DNA of 64,000 nucleotides from Archegozetes longisetosus (taxonomy: Eukaryota > Arthropoda > Arachnida > Sarcoptiformes > Trhypochthoniidae): positions 3,210,001 through 3,274,000 of the forward strand of contig JAEMBT020000008.1 of the NCBI GenBank assembly GCA_018873245.2, written 5' to 3'. The notes under the pieces are model-generated. The model made no database searches. It saw only the letters and a program-made list of their open reading frames with translations, and was not told the DNA's origin. The translations under genes were made by a program, and so were the position numbers. This document shows positions 23,801-35,188 of this stretch, in pieces. How positions within the stretch are numbered: the stretch's first letter is position 1; each line of letters begins with the position of its first letter.

Positions 23801-25832
23801 ACTTACGGTCCTTTGCTTTGTGTAATACTTATAAATAGGTATAGCATTCTTATAACTTATAATTTAACTGCACACAATTAAGTTTCAGTTCTATTAGGTA
23901 TTTGATCTCATTTACGAAAATAAGTAATAATGTTAAGTCCATAAATATTAAATGAGCAAGTGGTAAAGGAAACAAATTTGCAGTAGCTCTTTCTTCGTCT
24001 TCAAAATTTGTAATAGCTTTGCCATATGTTCCCTTTCCTTTATCACGCACTAATCTGATATTACATGAATTTAAGATTATTATTTATTTTTGTAGTTAAA
24101 ATTAAATACTTAATAAATAGAATTGAAATTTAATTGTGTTTAATTATAAGTTATAAGAATGTTATATCTAAGTAACACATATAGAAAAAGACTGTAAGTC
24201 AATTTTAATTTTTAGTAAAATTTTTAAAAATATATGGCACATTTTTATTATGAAAAACTTTTTTAAATATTAATTTAAACACTTTTGGGCAACAATTCCT
24301 AGAAAATTGCGTTTTATAGTTCAACATTTACCTTGTTAGATTAGAGTAGAAAATAACAGTATTAAAGTAGAATTGGAGCAGCAAATATATTACTTTGGAT
24401 CTCATCTGTTAATTGAGATAATCAATTATGTATGATATCAATCAGAGCTTAATTTGTAAGAATCTTAATGTATCCAAGATACAGTTAATATATCATAGCA
24501 ATAATACTTATTTAGCATTGTGTAAATGAAAATTCAGTATAAGCCCAATTTCGGAATCAATTTTGAAAAAAGATTCTTTATATATAGTTCTACTCAAAAT
24601 TGTAGTCCTATTCTCCATAATGAAGTAATTGCTATTTAGACTTTTAGGAAGTTAACTGAAATAATTTTATTTGAATTATAGATTGCATTAACTAATGAGC
24701 GATTCAGGGCAAGCATAGTATAAAAAGTTGAACAAATATTCATGTTATGCAGATGTAGCTCTGTTCACTATTTAATTAATCTATGTTCCACTGATTTTTG
24801 TCGTCCCAAAAAGATTACTAACAATTACACAATTCTTAAAAACTCTGACATAGATCTGAAGATTATGAAATTGTCTGCGACCTCTAATGACTAATCTACT
24901 GATGCAAACAACCAATAATAGCAAAGCAAAAGAGTTGGCCAACAGCTAAAACAACCTCAAGCTTCGACTCGAAGGCATCTTCATGTTCAATTTTATCTTT
25001 AAATTCTAGATGTCAAGCTTCACGAAAACTCAGCGATCAATTTATAGCAAATTTTAACAATTCCATAAACTCTATTAAATAATTATCAAAATATTGTCAA
25101 AATTTAATCAAAACTAATTCCTCTAAAAAGAAACCATTTTTTCTGGAACAAAATCAATTAAGATTAGATATTAATATCAATTGAATATTTGCATAAATCG
25201 GCAGTAATTACAAATAATAAACATTCAGTCAGGCCATGTGTTACGGCCTTAAAGGTACTATCGTTATTGAAATCTTTACAATTAGCGACTTAAATCTTCA
25301 AAGACGTAAAGACAAGAAATTGTAGTCTAGTTTAAAATGAAGTATTACAGATTTTAAGCAGAGACAATTGTTTTTTCTTCAAGTGAAAAAGAGTCAATGG
25401 AGAAAGCAAAGAGAAAAGGATTAAGGAGCATTTTAGGAAAAGGAGGGGTTCATTGTTGTAACATCATTCCTTTTGAAAGTGGCTTTTCATTGAGGATATT
25501 TAACAATAAATTTTCAAACCGAAGATCATGAGTAAAACTTGTTTCTGTTCAACTTTAAAATAGACAACAATTAGACTTGTTCTGTCTTTTTCCCATACGG
25601 ACCCAGTTTACGAATAAGATGATTGCACATGAATGACACTTCAGTTTTAATCAGTAAATGAACAAACTTATTTTAACAAAAAATACATCTATTTTTACAA
25701 CAAAATCATTTGAGTAATAAAGTAATCATTGGCTGGAAATCTAACCATTTTTATGATATCCGAAATACAAGGAATAACTTAGGACTTCATTTGAATGAAT
25801 TGTCATTTTTTCTTGTAATCTTGTAATTCTAT
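20891..25832. other. Gene-poor interval
   Basis: About 5 kb of AT-rich DNA without recognisable coding sequence. The few open frames over 60 codons (such as 21699-21926 plus and 23850-24050 minus) have no family likeness and biased, filler-like composition. Confidence 0.35.
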
Positions 25833-25892
25833 ACAGTAAAACCTGCCTAAGTTTGACAAGTAATTAAGTAGATTCAATAGACAATATAAAAC
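25833..25892. repeat. Dispersed short repeat, copy 1
   Basis: Begins ACAGTAAAACCTG and shares about 60 bases of patchy similarity (including CAATATAAAA) with 33407-33468. The end sequence is like those of DNA transposons. Confidence 0.35.
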
Positions 25893-26728
25893 TCTGATAG
25901 AAAAATATGGGTTGGTTGTCAGTGATTTTTAAGAACTATTTGTGAAAGTTAGGTAGATTTTTCTGTAACTCAAATCCGGTGTCAATAATACTTAATAGCA
26001 TGAACCGATAAAATTTAACTCACAATTTATAAATAACAAGACTTAATATAGTTTATTTCCTCAGGTATAGTAAGTTTTTCGTAGAACTATTCAGTACAAT
26101 TATTTAGTTCTTGTATTGAAGAACACATTTTCCAGCAAATCAAATCTCGATAATCAGAATATTAAAATGAAGCTTTCGACGGTACGAGTAAGTCGATGTT
26201 GATCGATACGATAAATGAGACATTTAGTAGTTGTTCTAAAGCCACAGAAAAATAGACTCGAACTGATACAATAAAAAAAGCAAGTGATGTTCTTATTACA
26301 TTACTGCTATTAACTATAATGTTTCAATGGGATGCTCTATATCTCTAACAAAAGTAAGTCATTTTTATAGTTTATTGCTTTGACCTTCTATTTGACGAGA
26401 AAGTTTTTCATTATTATCTAGATATGGAATTACTTGAAAAGCCCTTTCGGCGTAATCATTCATAGAAATGATGAGCCAATTTATTTTATTTCCGCTTTCT
26501 GCCTATTGTCTGATCAACCTCTTCTAATAGAATACAAATTACGTGATAGGAGTGTTGATACTGGCTGTAGTCCCGGTTCATTCGATACTTTATACCTATA
26601 AATTATAAATTCATTAAATATTTAAATAAAGATATCTACTAAATGAAGTGTCGTTTCAAACATGTTCACATATTTTTTTGTGATGGTGACCTTTCTTTGA
26701 GGTAGACTTCAGTATTTCTACAGCAACG

Positions 26729-26827
26729 ACTCGATATAGCGATATAAGCGAACTCACTTATCTAGACTTATACACATTCAATCACCCTTTTGTAGTCAAA
26801 TCTTGTTATAGTGAATATCAATTTTCA
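26729..26827. repeat. pogo/Tigger-like terminal repeat, left copy
   Basis: Contains CGATATAGCGATATAAGCGA and ACTTATCTAGACTTA, then TCTTGTTATAGTGAATAT. The same order occurs in reverse complement at 30189-30290. Such TCGATAT ends are typical of pogo/Tigger-type DNA transposons. Confidence 0.45.
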
Positions 26828-27131
26828 GTAGCCAGCAATCCTCTATATTTGAGACATTGTCATATTTAAATATAATGAACTAATTATTGATTTTCAATTG
26901 TTAGTCTCATTATGACAACTTGTGCCACAGCTTTGACTTTAGTGATAATGCCCTTAAATATATGGCTCTACGGCAGAAACTTAGAAAAGGATTCACTCGC
27001 TATTCCTTACTTCAAAATGACAATTACTTTGTTCACGATAAAAATCCCAGTAATATTTGGCATTGTATTCAACAAAATATATCAAAAAACTTGCTCCTAT
27101 TGTAACGAAAGCAAATTAAAATACAGTCACG

Positions 27132-28736
27132 GAAAAATCTAAAGTACCAAGTAAATTTAATCTAGTTCCTTATTCTTTAGTTTGATTTTGATTTCAGAAA
27201 TATTGTTTGTGGGTAATCGCGGAAGGAATAACTTTTTCAAAAATTCATCCTGGTAAATTTTTTATATCAGATACTTTATAATTTGAAAACTACAAGTTAT
27301 ATTTCGGATTTCAGTTCTATTTTATAAAACTTAGAAAATGAGTCGATACGTATTTCAGGAAATTTTTGAAAAATTACTCATTTGATCATGGTAGTTTGTT
27401 AAACATTAATTTAATCGATGCAATAAAGTTAAAGTTTGGGAAAGGATAATCCACCTCAAGCAATTGTGCTTGGGTAAAGACCTTAGATCTCATGGTTCGA
27501 TGGCAAATATAGAGACACATCTTAGGCTAAAATACTAAAATATTTTGACGCGTACAATTTTGTAGAAAATAAAATTTACTAAATTTCTTTAACATTGCGT
27601 CTATGAGAGAAGAAATGATTTCTAAGATTCGTTTGACCCCCGCCTCCATCAGTTTTCCTTTGAGATTTTGCTCGAAAATAACTAAAACTAGGAAGATAAT
27701 TTTGGGAAAGTTTTAGAGAGGTGCAAGACCTGGATCAGGGCCAAATCGAAGGTTCAGATTTTCATTAATTTCAATATTGAAATGTAAAAAATAGGGTTAA
27801 GACCCAGAATCTCAATCTTCATCTCATTTTTAATTTAGATCCTCATATGAAACAATAATAAACTAAAATTATCAGGGATTTTTTCGACTTATTCGAAAAT
27901 ACTCCAAATTTTTCTGAATTCTAGAGTTTCTTCCGAAAGTGATGATGAATAAAAGTGACATAACGAATGAGGATCTCAATAAAAAAATGAAGATTGAGAT
28001 TTGGGTCTTAATCCCATTTTTTACATTTCAATATTGAAATTAATGAAAATCTGAACCTTCGATTTGACCCTGATCCAGGTCTTGCACCTCTCTAAAACTT
28101 TCCCAAAATTATCTTCTTAGGTTTAGTTATTTTCGAGCGAAATCTCAAAGAAAACTGATGGAGGCGGGGGTCAAACGAATCTTAGAAATCATTTCTTCTC
28201 TCATAGACGCAATGTTAAAGAATTTTAGAAAATTTTGTTTTCTACAAAATTGTACGCGTCAAAATATTTTAGTATTTTAGCCTAAGATGTGTCTCTATAT
28301 TTGCCATCGAACCATGAGATCTAGGTCTTTACCCAAGCACAATTGCTTGAGGTGGGTTGTTCTTTATAAAGTTAAGAGCTTCTGTAATAAGTAAAGTAGA
28401 ATTCAAACGACGATTAAGTAGGAATTGTATTGATTACATTAATGTTTAACAAACTATCATGATCAAATGAGCAATTTTTCAAAAATTTCCTGAAACACGC
28501 ATCGACTCATTTTCTAAGCTTTACAAAATAGAACTGAAAAATCTAAAATATACTTTGTAGCTTTCAAGTTATAAAATATCTGTTATAAAAAATTTACCAG
28601 GATGAATTTTTGAATTTTTTAATTATTTTTCTATGATTGCTCACAAATGATATTTATGAAATAAAAATAGAACTAAAGAATAAGGAACTAGTTCTATAAG
28701 GAACATAACAAATTTAGTTGGTACTTTAGATTTTTC
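27132..28736. repeat. 1.6-kb near-perfect palindrome
   Basis: The left end GAAAAATCTAAAGTACCAA is matched by its reverse complement ending at 28736. The arms (about 27132-27850 and 27965-28736) align almost throughout, including the blocks CCACCTCAAGCAATTGTGCT and GACCCCCGCCTCCATCAG. Only about 110 bases in the centre are unpaired. No transposase frame was found. It lies in an intron of the SLC10 pseudogene. A transcript would fold into a roughly 720-bp hairpin. Confidence 0.92.
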
Positions 28737-29561
28737 TATGAATGTATATTTCAGTTTAGTAACAATTATAGTAATCATATTTATGCAACTTTCATATCTT
28801 TTTATTAACAGATAGAAAATATTGATAACTTACATCACTTTAGAAGTTCATGTTTTCAAGTATACTCAATCATCTACAGATAGGATTATGCGTAACTGCA
28901 TTCTTGTTACCAACAATTGGTTAATATTGGGTTATTTAGTTGCAACAATATTCAAAACTTGAAGTTAAAATCAGAACTATAGCTATTGAGACTAGTATTC
29001 AAAATATTGATCAAACCATTGCTATCGTTTCGTTTTCATTTCCATTTGAGGTATTACTGCGATTCAGATATATTTGTATTTACTCTCAACTTTAGTCTTC
29101 TCTATTTTACTTTGAAAGCAACTGCAAAAGTATTAGTTTTTCCTATTTTGTATTGCTTCACATCAATGTTTATTTGTTCGTTCATTACAATTGCGTATCG
29201 GATCTACAAAATGTTACTCAAGAAATCGTCTCATTTTTCTAAAGAATGTATTCAAACGAAGAATCAATTTGGCGAATTAATAATAAAGTATAAAATATTT
29301 ATATCTCAATTGCTCAGTACACGAAATCACAAAAATCTGAATTTTGCTTTGTTAGTGAGAATGAAAGTCCTCTCGATAGTTTGATACACTAAAGAACTTC
29401 GAGTCTGGAAGTTAAAAACTCCGATTGTACTTCAGGAACAAAGTTTTTAATAATTACAGCTCACACATTGAGCATATTTTCTAAGCTACGAAACTTCTTA
29501 GGCAAGAGCTAAAAATTTCATGCAGTAATCGGGTTATAACTTAGATTTATTAATATTATTA

Positions 29562-30091
29562 GGTTGTCAAGAAATTAATGTCGTATTTTTAATGGGCTTA
29601 TTTAAATTCTTATAACTTGAAATTTTGTTTTGAAGAATTAATTAAAGATATTATCTATGAAATTAAGATATTAATGTTTGTAATTAATCAGGAAACGTCC
29701 CTTCATTAATATTTTAAAATGGCTTTGGATGAGATTCACACTCGCCATATAATGCTTTATGATATCTAAAAATGAAACAATGCCACTGCCGCCACGAAGA
29801 ATATTCGCGAAGTTTATGGAGATATTTTAGATGTTCGCAAATATCGGCGATGGTTCGCCAGATTTCGTTCTGGCGACCTCAATCTCGAAAATAGGGTCGG
29901 TAGTAGTCGTCATATCGAAATCGACAACTTTCGTTGGACCGACCCGAGACAAGATCTCCGAGAAATGATCATAGATAATCTGGCTATCATAGATAACGAG
30001 GGGAATTATATAATTGATTAAACTACATTTAATTTTCAATAAAATATTTTTTTCATTTCTTAAAAAATATGACATTAATTTCTTGACAACC
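29562..30091 (+). mobile_element. Second internally deleted mariner element
   Basis: Terminal inverted repeats GGTTGTCAAGAAATTAATGT and reverse complement are flanked by TA at 29560 and 30092. Forward, the start of a mariner transposase is readable from an ATG near 29719 (MALDEIHTRHIMLYD, then NIREVYGDILDVRK and RRWFARFRSGDLNLEN), with a stop in between. It passes straight to a C-terminal NLAIIDNEGNYIID and a stop. The catalytic core is deleted. At 530 bp it mirrors the 528-bp element at 18010, but the ends belong to a different mariner lineage. Confidence 0.88.
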
Positions 30092-30188
30092 TAATATTTC
30101 AATATAAAGATTGTTACGATATAGGTATTTGAGTATAAGTTCAAAATTTCTATACGTAATGTTTCGATTTAGTGAATCGCTCAAGACA

Positions 30189-30290
30189 GAAAATTTACAT
30201 TCACTATAACGAGATTTCACTATAAAGCACTAATTATTCGTTCAATAGTGCGTGTTAAGCCAGATAAGTGTGTTTGATATATCGAGGTAT
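30189..30290. repeat. pogo/Tigger-like terminal repeat, right copy
   Basis: Reverse-complement relative of 26729-26827, carrying GATATATCGAGGTATCATTG at its outer end and CACTATAACGAGATTTCACT inside. Confidence 0.45.
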
Positions 30291-30299
30291 CATTGTAAT

Positions 30300-32061
30300 G
30301 TGTGTTCTCTATCCATGTGAACAATTTTTAAAATATTCATTGAATAGAAAGATTTTTCAAATTAACGACAACTATAATTTATTTATAATAGAAGTTTCGA
30401 ATTTTTATTTACACAATTTATATGATTCAATAAAGTCATTTTCGCTTTAAATTTTGATTAAGTTCCTACAAATGTTTCTTAAATCTATCAATTAACTCCC
30501 TATCACAAAACACGATCAATTAGACAGAGGCGAATATTTATCATAAACCTCGACTTTACTAAATGGTTGCACATATAAACCCTAGAGAAGAGCTTTGCAA
30601 TTCAACTGAATTCTAAGTTTAATAAGAATTATAATCTTTCAAATAAGTTTTAACAAAATTTCAATTTGATCGGACTTATTATTAGTGAACTAGTCATTTT
30701 TTACTATTGAAAGCATATTTTAGTCAATTAATTAAAATCAACAAATTTAATACTTAATTCTCAATTTATTCTATTCATAAAATAGTGAGTGTTCAATTCA
30801 AAATCTCAATAGTCGATAAATTGAGCATTAAATTTGAATAGACATTTGAAAGATTGTCTCTCAAACTTACCGTCGAGTTGAGTTAAAGCTTTTTCTGAAG
30901 GATCTGTGCTAGAAGTTAAATGCAGTTATCGCAAAATTATAATATTATATAATTTCGTTATATAATTACAACAGTCATTTTTTATATTAAAGTAGAAATA
31001 ATTGTCCTTAACAATCATTAAAAATGCTTTCCTTGACTTAACTTTTTTTGTAGATAAAATCACTAAAAAATATAGTCTTCATAAAGATTTTATGCCTCGA
31101 GAGAATTAATACTTAGATTAGTAAAAATTCATCAAATTATGATCATCTATTTGTTTGAGGTCGTACTAATTATTTATTTAGACATTGAACTTATGCAATC
31201 TTGATATTTCGAAATTTTTCTCATGAATTATGAGTTATAATAATTTAAGAGATAGAAGGTATCTGTTAGCCTCAATAGTATATCAGATACCTTTCTATTG
31301 AAGAAACCCCTTCTATTGTTCAAACAAATTACCGAAAAATGCAATATTTATCTCAATCTGACAGTCATTGAGTCGATTATGAATTTGATGACTCGTAAAA
31401 AGTTTTTACATTCACGCTAAAGGAAACATAAGAACTCTCATGCTGTAGATTAGAATTGAAAGCACCATTAGATCCAGAAGCATTCAACCATCAAAGAATG
31501 GAAAATGTGAGGCACTTTATGGCAAATTTAGCAATTGATTTATAGCTTTGTAATGACATAAATAATAATGATTCAATTATGGTGAGCCAATTTTGTAAAG
31601 GTTCACCACGTACTCTTTGTAATATTGCTTGTATTAGTAAATGTTCTGAGTGATATGCTTAATGACTACAAAACTGGCCATCTTAATATCTCAAATTGAA
31701 CTGAAGATCTTACAACCTTATTACAAGGTTATCTTCATTCTTGTACTAATTCGCATTGCAACATTTCCGCATAATCTTCGCATCTGTTTATCGAACGCAC
31801 AATCAATTTATCAAGAAATGTTCAGATTTCACTGAGGCTGTATGTCAAGAGTACAGACTGAATCAAAGTTTAGTCAAATACTTTCGTTTGCGTTAAAATG
31901 ATACTCAATTATTCAATAATCATGTTCTGATAATTTTTATCATAGACTATCGATCATATATGAAAATGAAATAGGTTTCTATTATTTGTAGAAATAATAG
32001 AAAAAATTATCTGATTATTGTTTTAGTATTACAATACACATTCAAAAACTTAATAGTCCTT
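30300..32061. other. No gene recognised
   Basis: AT-rich DNA. The only structure seen is a short hairpin at 31251-31300 (arms around GGTATCTG and CAGATACC). Confidence 0.35.
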
Positions 32062-32246
32062 GATAGCAACCAGAAGTGATACGTCGTCATGAGATGCTGT
32101 CCATCAGACCACAATACATGAAGTATCAAGAAACTTATCGAATATCCAATACAGTAGTCAAAGTAAGTTAGAAACTAAATTCGGCAACAAATTAATGCGC
32201 ATCACAGGAAAGTTGACATAACAACAGCCTTTTACTTGTTGCTATC
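32062..32246. repeat. 185-bp short repeat, second copy
   Basis: Same inverted ends (GATAGCAAC / GTTGCTATC) and internal blocks as 14280-14458, but diverged by substitutions and small indels. Confidence 0.6.
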
Positions 32247-32418
32247 GAAGATTGTAAAGTTTTCAATTGCAAAACATTGTTTATAATATAAAAGCAGATA
32301 AATGAACATTTTTTGATTACGATTCATAGCCTAATTAGCTTACTATAATTTTATTATTATTTATTAAATTACTATTAAATAGATCTTTGACTAAATATTC
32401 TCTAAATCTATTCACGAA

Positions 32419-32869
32419 ATGTAAGTTTGTGGCAAATTGTTGAAAAAACTTTTAAAAGTTAAAAATTCAATTTTTGTATTACAGGGATGAAATTAATGAT
32501 TCACTTAAAGTATTAAATGAACTCCGATCGGTGAGCGATAATGGATTGGACTACAAAGAAGTATTGAGTGAAAAGCTGAAAGAGTTAGAAAATGTGATCA
32601 ACAGAAAGTTAGAGCAAGAATTTGTTGAGAAAGAGCTAATAAAAGAAAAAGAAGTATTAGAAAAATTGGTTGATCAAAAAATAGACTTGCTTGAGCAAAA
32701 ATTGAATAAACGTATGAAACTATGGTTTATCTCTATAACTGTTGGATCATTTGTGAGCACATTGATGTTTAACTATTTTATTAAAGGTAATATATCTCGT
32801 GACACTGTTAGTAATATTTTAGAGGCAACTTTTCAAATTTTCAAAGCTGTCAATATTTTTCCAATTTAA
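32419..32869 (+). CDS. Small coiled-coil protein with one membrane segment, unknown function
   Basis: Two exons: the bases AT at 32419-32420, followed by the donor GTAAGT, and 32485-32869 after the acceptor ATTACAG. Splicing creates the start codon ATG across the junction, and an in-frame stop lies upstream, so this is the first methionine. The product is 128 residues. Residues ~1-85 are charged and heptad-like (LKELENVINRKLEQE, then KEKEVLEKLVDQKIDLLEQ), predicting a coiled coil. Residues ~88-108 are a single hydrophobic span (WFISITVGSFVSTLMFNYF). A ~20-residue polar and hydrophobic tail follows. I do not recognise the family; the layout resembles organelle membrane coiled-coil proteins but that is only a guess. 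Confidence 0.6.
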
Positions 32870-33406
32870 TGAGTCTAATAATTAAAATTAACTTTTATAT
32901 CATGCCCACAGACGTAGTCGGTGGGGAACTATAGCTCACCTCAAAGACTCAAAATTAATGTATGAGTCTATACTAAAATGTGTCACAATAAACTGAAATT
33001 GTATTTATTTAATGCATCAGTCGATTGCTTATTATTAAACGTTTAATTATTTAAGATTTAATAAGAGGTATTTGAATGTGAGGTAGCATTTGCCCCAGTA
33101 AATCTAAGCATTCCATCTCAGCCTTTAAGACCTCTGGCAAAAAATCTGGCTACGGTTCTGGTCATGCCTATCGTAAACTTTTGTCAAGAGGTATTTTTAG
33201 CCTATTTTTCATTTGTATCGCACCTGTTTTAACATATTTTTCTTATCAATTGTATTAATCAGAGATATTTATCGCTTGTAATAAATTAACGTTAACTTCA
33301 ATAATGGGTTAGTTATAAACTTGATGTAATTAGACATTCGATGAAAGTAATTAACTTTATTTATAATAATCAATAGTGCAATAAGCATTGCATAATAGAA
33401 TGAGAG
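32870..33406. other. No gene recognised
   Basis: Intergenic AT-rich sequence, presumably including the 3' untranslated region of the small coiled-coil gene. Confidence 0.35.
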
Positions 33407-33468
33407 ACAGTAAAACCTGTTCAACTTTTACATACATTTAAGTGATCCTTAATACACAATATAAAAAT
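33407..33468. repeat. Dispersed short repeat, copy 2
   Basis: Starts ACAGTAAAACCTGTTCAA; patchy relative of 25833-25892. Confidence 0.35.
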
Positions 33469-34030
33469 GCCATAAAAACATGGCTTAATTGTGATTAATT
33501 CTCAATAATCATTTAGCTACAGATCAGTCAGATTTCTTGTATTTAAAATTGTTTTAGAAAAAAGTTATCGTCTAGTGAAATTCGTTATAAGAGAAATGCA
33601 AATATCTATTAATTTATCAAATATTATAAAGATTCTCAGATAGATTGAAAAGTCAAAGATTTAAGTATTAAAACATGGAAATGCAATATTTGGTGAGGAT
33701 ATCCGTAAAAAGCTTGATTATAGCATAAGTAAACGTAACATTACTCTTTATAGCATTAAACTTGTTAACAATGCTCTTATCGCTCTTTCAAACATTAAAA
33801 ATTCAGTTTGTTGGCCAAATATATTAAATTCAACTTGGCAAAATAATAATAATAATTAAAAAATAATCAATTTAGTGGCACTTGATTCTCTCTCTTTTTA
33901 AACTACATTTTACAGCATAAACAAAAATAATAAAATGAAAATTTAAAAAGAATTACTCCAATTATTAACAATGCTGACAACAAATTCCCGTCGATATCGT
34001 CTCGCTATTTACTTATTGAATACTTTTTGT
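33469..34030. other. No gene recognised
   Basis: AT-rich sequence, probably the 3' side of the minus-strand LDLRAP1-like gene. Confidence 0.35.
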
Positions 34031-35188
34031 TCACAACGAAAAGAGATCGTCATCAGCAAAGAACTTGTCATTTTTCTTGCTTTCATTAACTTCTTTTTCG
34101 ACCAAATGATGTAGTCGCTCGAAATTGCCAATGTTTAGATTGTTTCGCAACTGTTGCGCACTGGATTTATTGTCATTAGATCTGCATAACAAAAAAATGT
34201 TAAGAAAACCGCGTCTCAGTCCAAGTCTAGTTGAGCCGAACTATGAAACAAACCTAAAAAAGTTGTCATCAAAACCCCAGCTGGCGGTCGGTCTGGCATT
34301 CTCATCACTTGTCAGATCAATAAGTGGTGAATCAGTGAATTGTTGATTAACAGTATGACCATTTTGATGATTAGCTGAAGTGATGTCAGTATTTAGCTGT
34401 TGATTACTATTATTGTCAGTGTTTTCAGTAGTTTTAGCCTTGATTTGTTTCCATTTGTCAAATGCAATGTTGAATGCTTGTGAAATAGTGAGGCAGTTGC
34501 CTGTGCTATTTTTCGTTTGCTGGTCAAAAATGCGTGACATTCGTGAGTCTCATTTGCATTTGTCGCTATGAATGCAACCACTCGATCGTACGTGGCGTCA
34601 GCAGAACAGTAAGAAATTCTGTTTAATAAATTATAATCTAATTATAATTGTCATTGTTGTTAAACATTCAGACTATGTGGTTATTAACCTGTAAATTGAT
34701 AGATTGAATAGTTGTTCACCAGTATTAGTATCATTAGCACTAATACCAACTGGCTTTATAGTTATTGAAACGTTTTGCAACTTTTTTCCACTCGCTTTTG
34801 CCTAAATGACGAGAAAAATAAGTTTCAAATAGACTTAAAACGACACCAATTGTAAAAACTAGTTCAACAGATCAATTAGATGCAATTCGTACCATAGTAA
34901 TTATCCGTTTGATGGCATCTGCAGTCAATGTCTCACTGGACGGTTCTTCGCATAGAGTGCTTCCCAAATATTTACAATAAAAAGTGATGCCTTCGATGAC
35001 TGGTGCTTTGCAATCTGTCCAGTCTTCGGCCAATTCTGACATTCATTAAACAAACAAATCATCAATACATTAATGAAAATAATGCCAATACACTAACAAT
35101 CGATATTAAATATATATATATTAAGATTATTTCAATTACTTTTATGCTTAGATTTCTTGATCCCAAAAGTTCGTAGAATTGCAGCCAT
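34031..35188 (-). CDS. LDLRAP1 (ARH)-like PTB-domain endocytic adaptor
   Basis: Minus-strand exons 35188-35140, 35035-34893, 34801-34689, 34618-34254 and 34181-34031, about 273 residues. The start MAAILRTFGIKKSKHK leads into a PTB domain of about residues 17-155: LAEDWTD, FYCKYLGSTL, AIKRIITM, GKKLQNVSITIKP, RISYCSADATYDRV, ECHAFLTSKRKIAQA, ISQAFNIAFDKW. These match the ARH/LDLRAP1 order. The tail has a clathrin-box-like LIDLT and acidic DDxxF motifs, ending DDDLFSL. Such adaptors bind FxNPxY tails of LDL-receptor relatives and link them to clathrin and AP-2 at the plasma membrane. One base is missing between KIAQA and CLTISQAF (about 34523 on the plus strand, beside GCAAC). Without it two overlapping frames are needed. 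Confidence 0.85.

Larger units (their letters stand above)
26260..29381 (+). pseudogene. SLC10-family (sodium/bile-acid cotransporter) pseudogene, split by a palindrome
   Basis: Compared with the two other SLC10 genes of this window, every exon is traceable but damaged. Exon 1 ends at 26353 (KKASDVLITLLLLTIMF, then a one-base loss before a GCSISLTK-like stretch). Exon 2 starts at 26422 and is frameshifted. The exon at 26905-27110 reads well (TLVIMPLNIWLYGRN). The exon near 28755-29066 (FMQLSYLFI..., ILGYLVATIFK, IAIVSFSFPFE) has lost its frame. The last exon near 29118-29381 has a TAG and a shift before FPILYCFTSMF. The donor after the third readable exon is GC instead of GT. The intron between 27.1 and 28.75 kb is filled by a 1.6-kb palindrome. 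Confidence 0.85.

Noticed and set aside
29827..30075. 82-codon minus-strand open frame
   Set aside because: Antisense shadow of the mariner derivative at 29562-30091.
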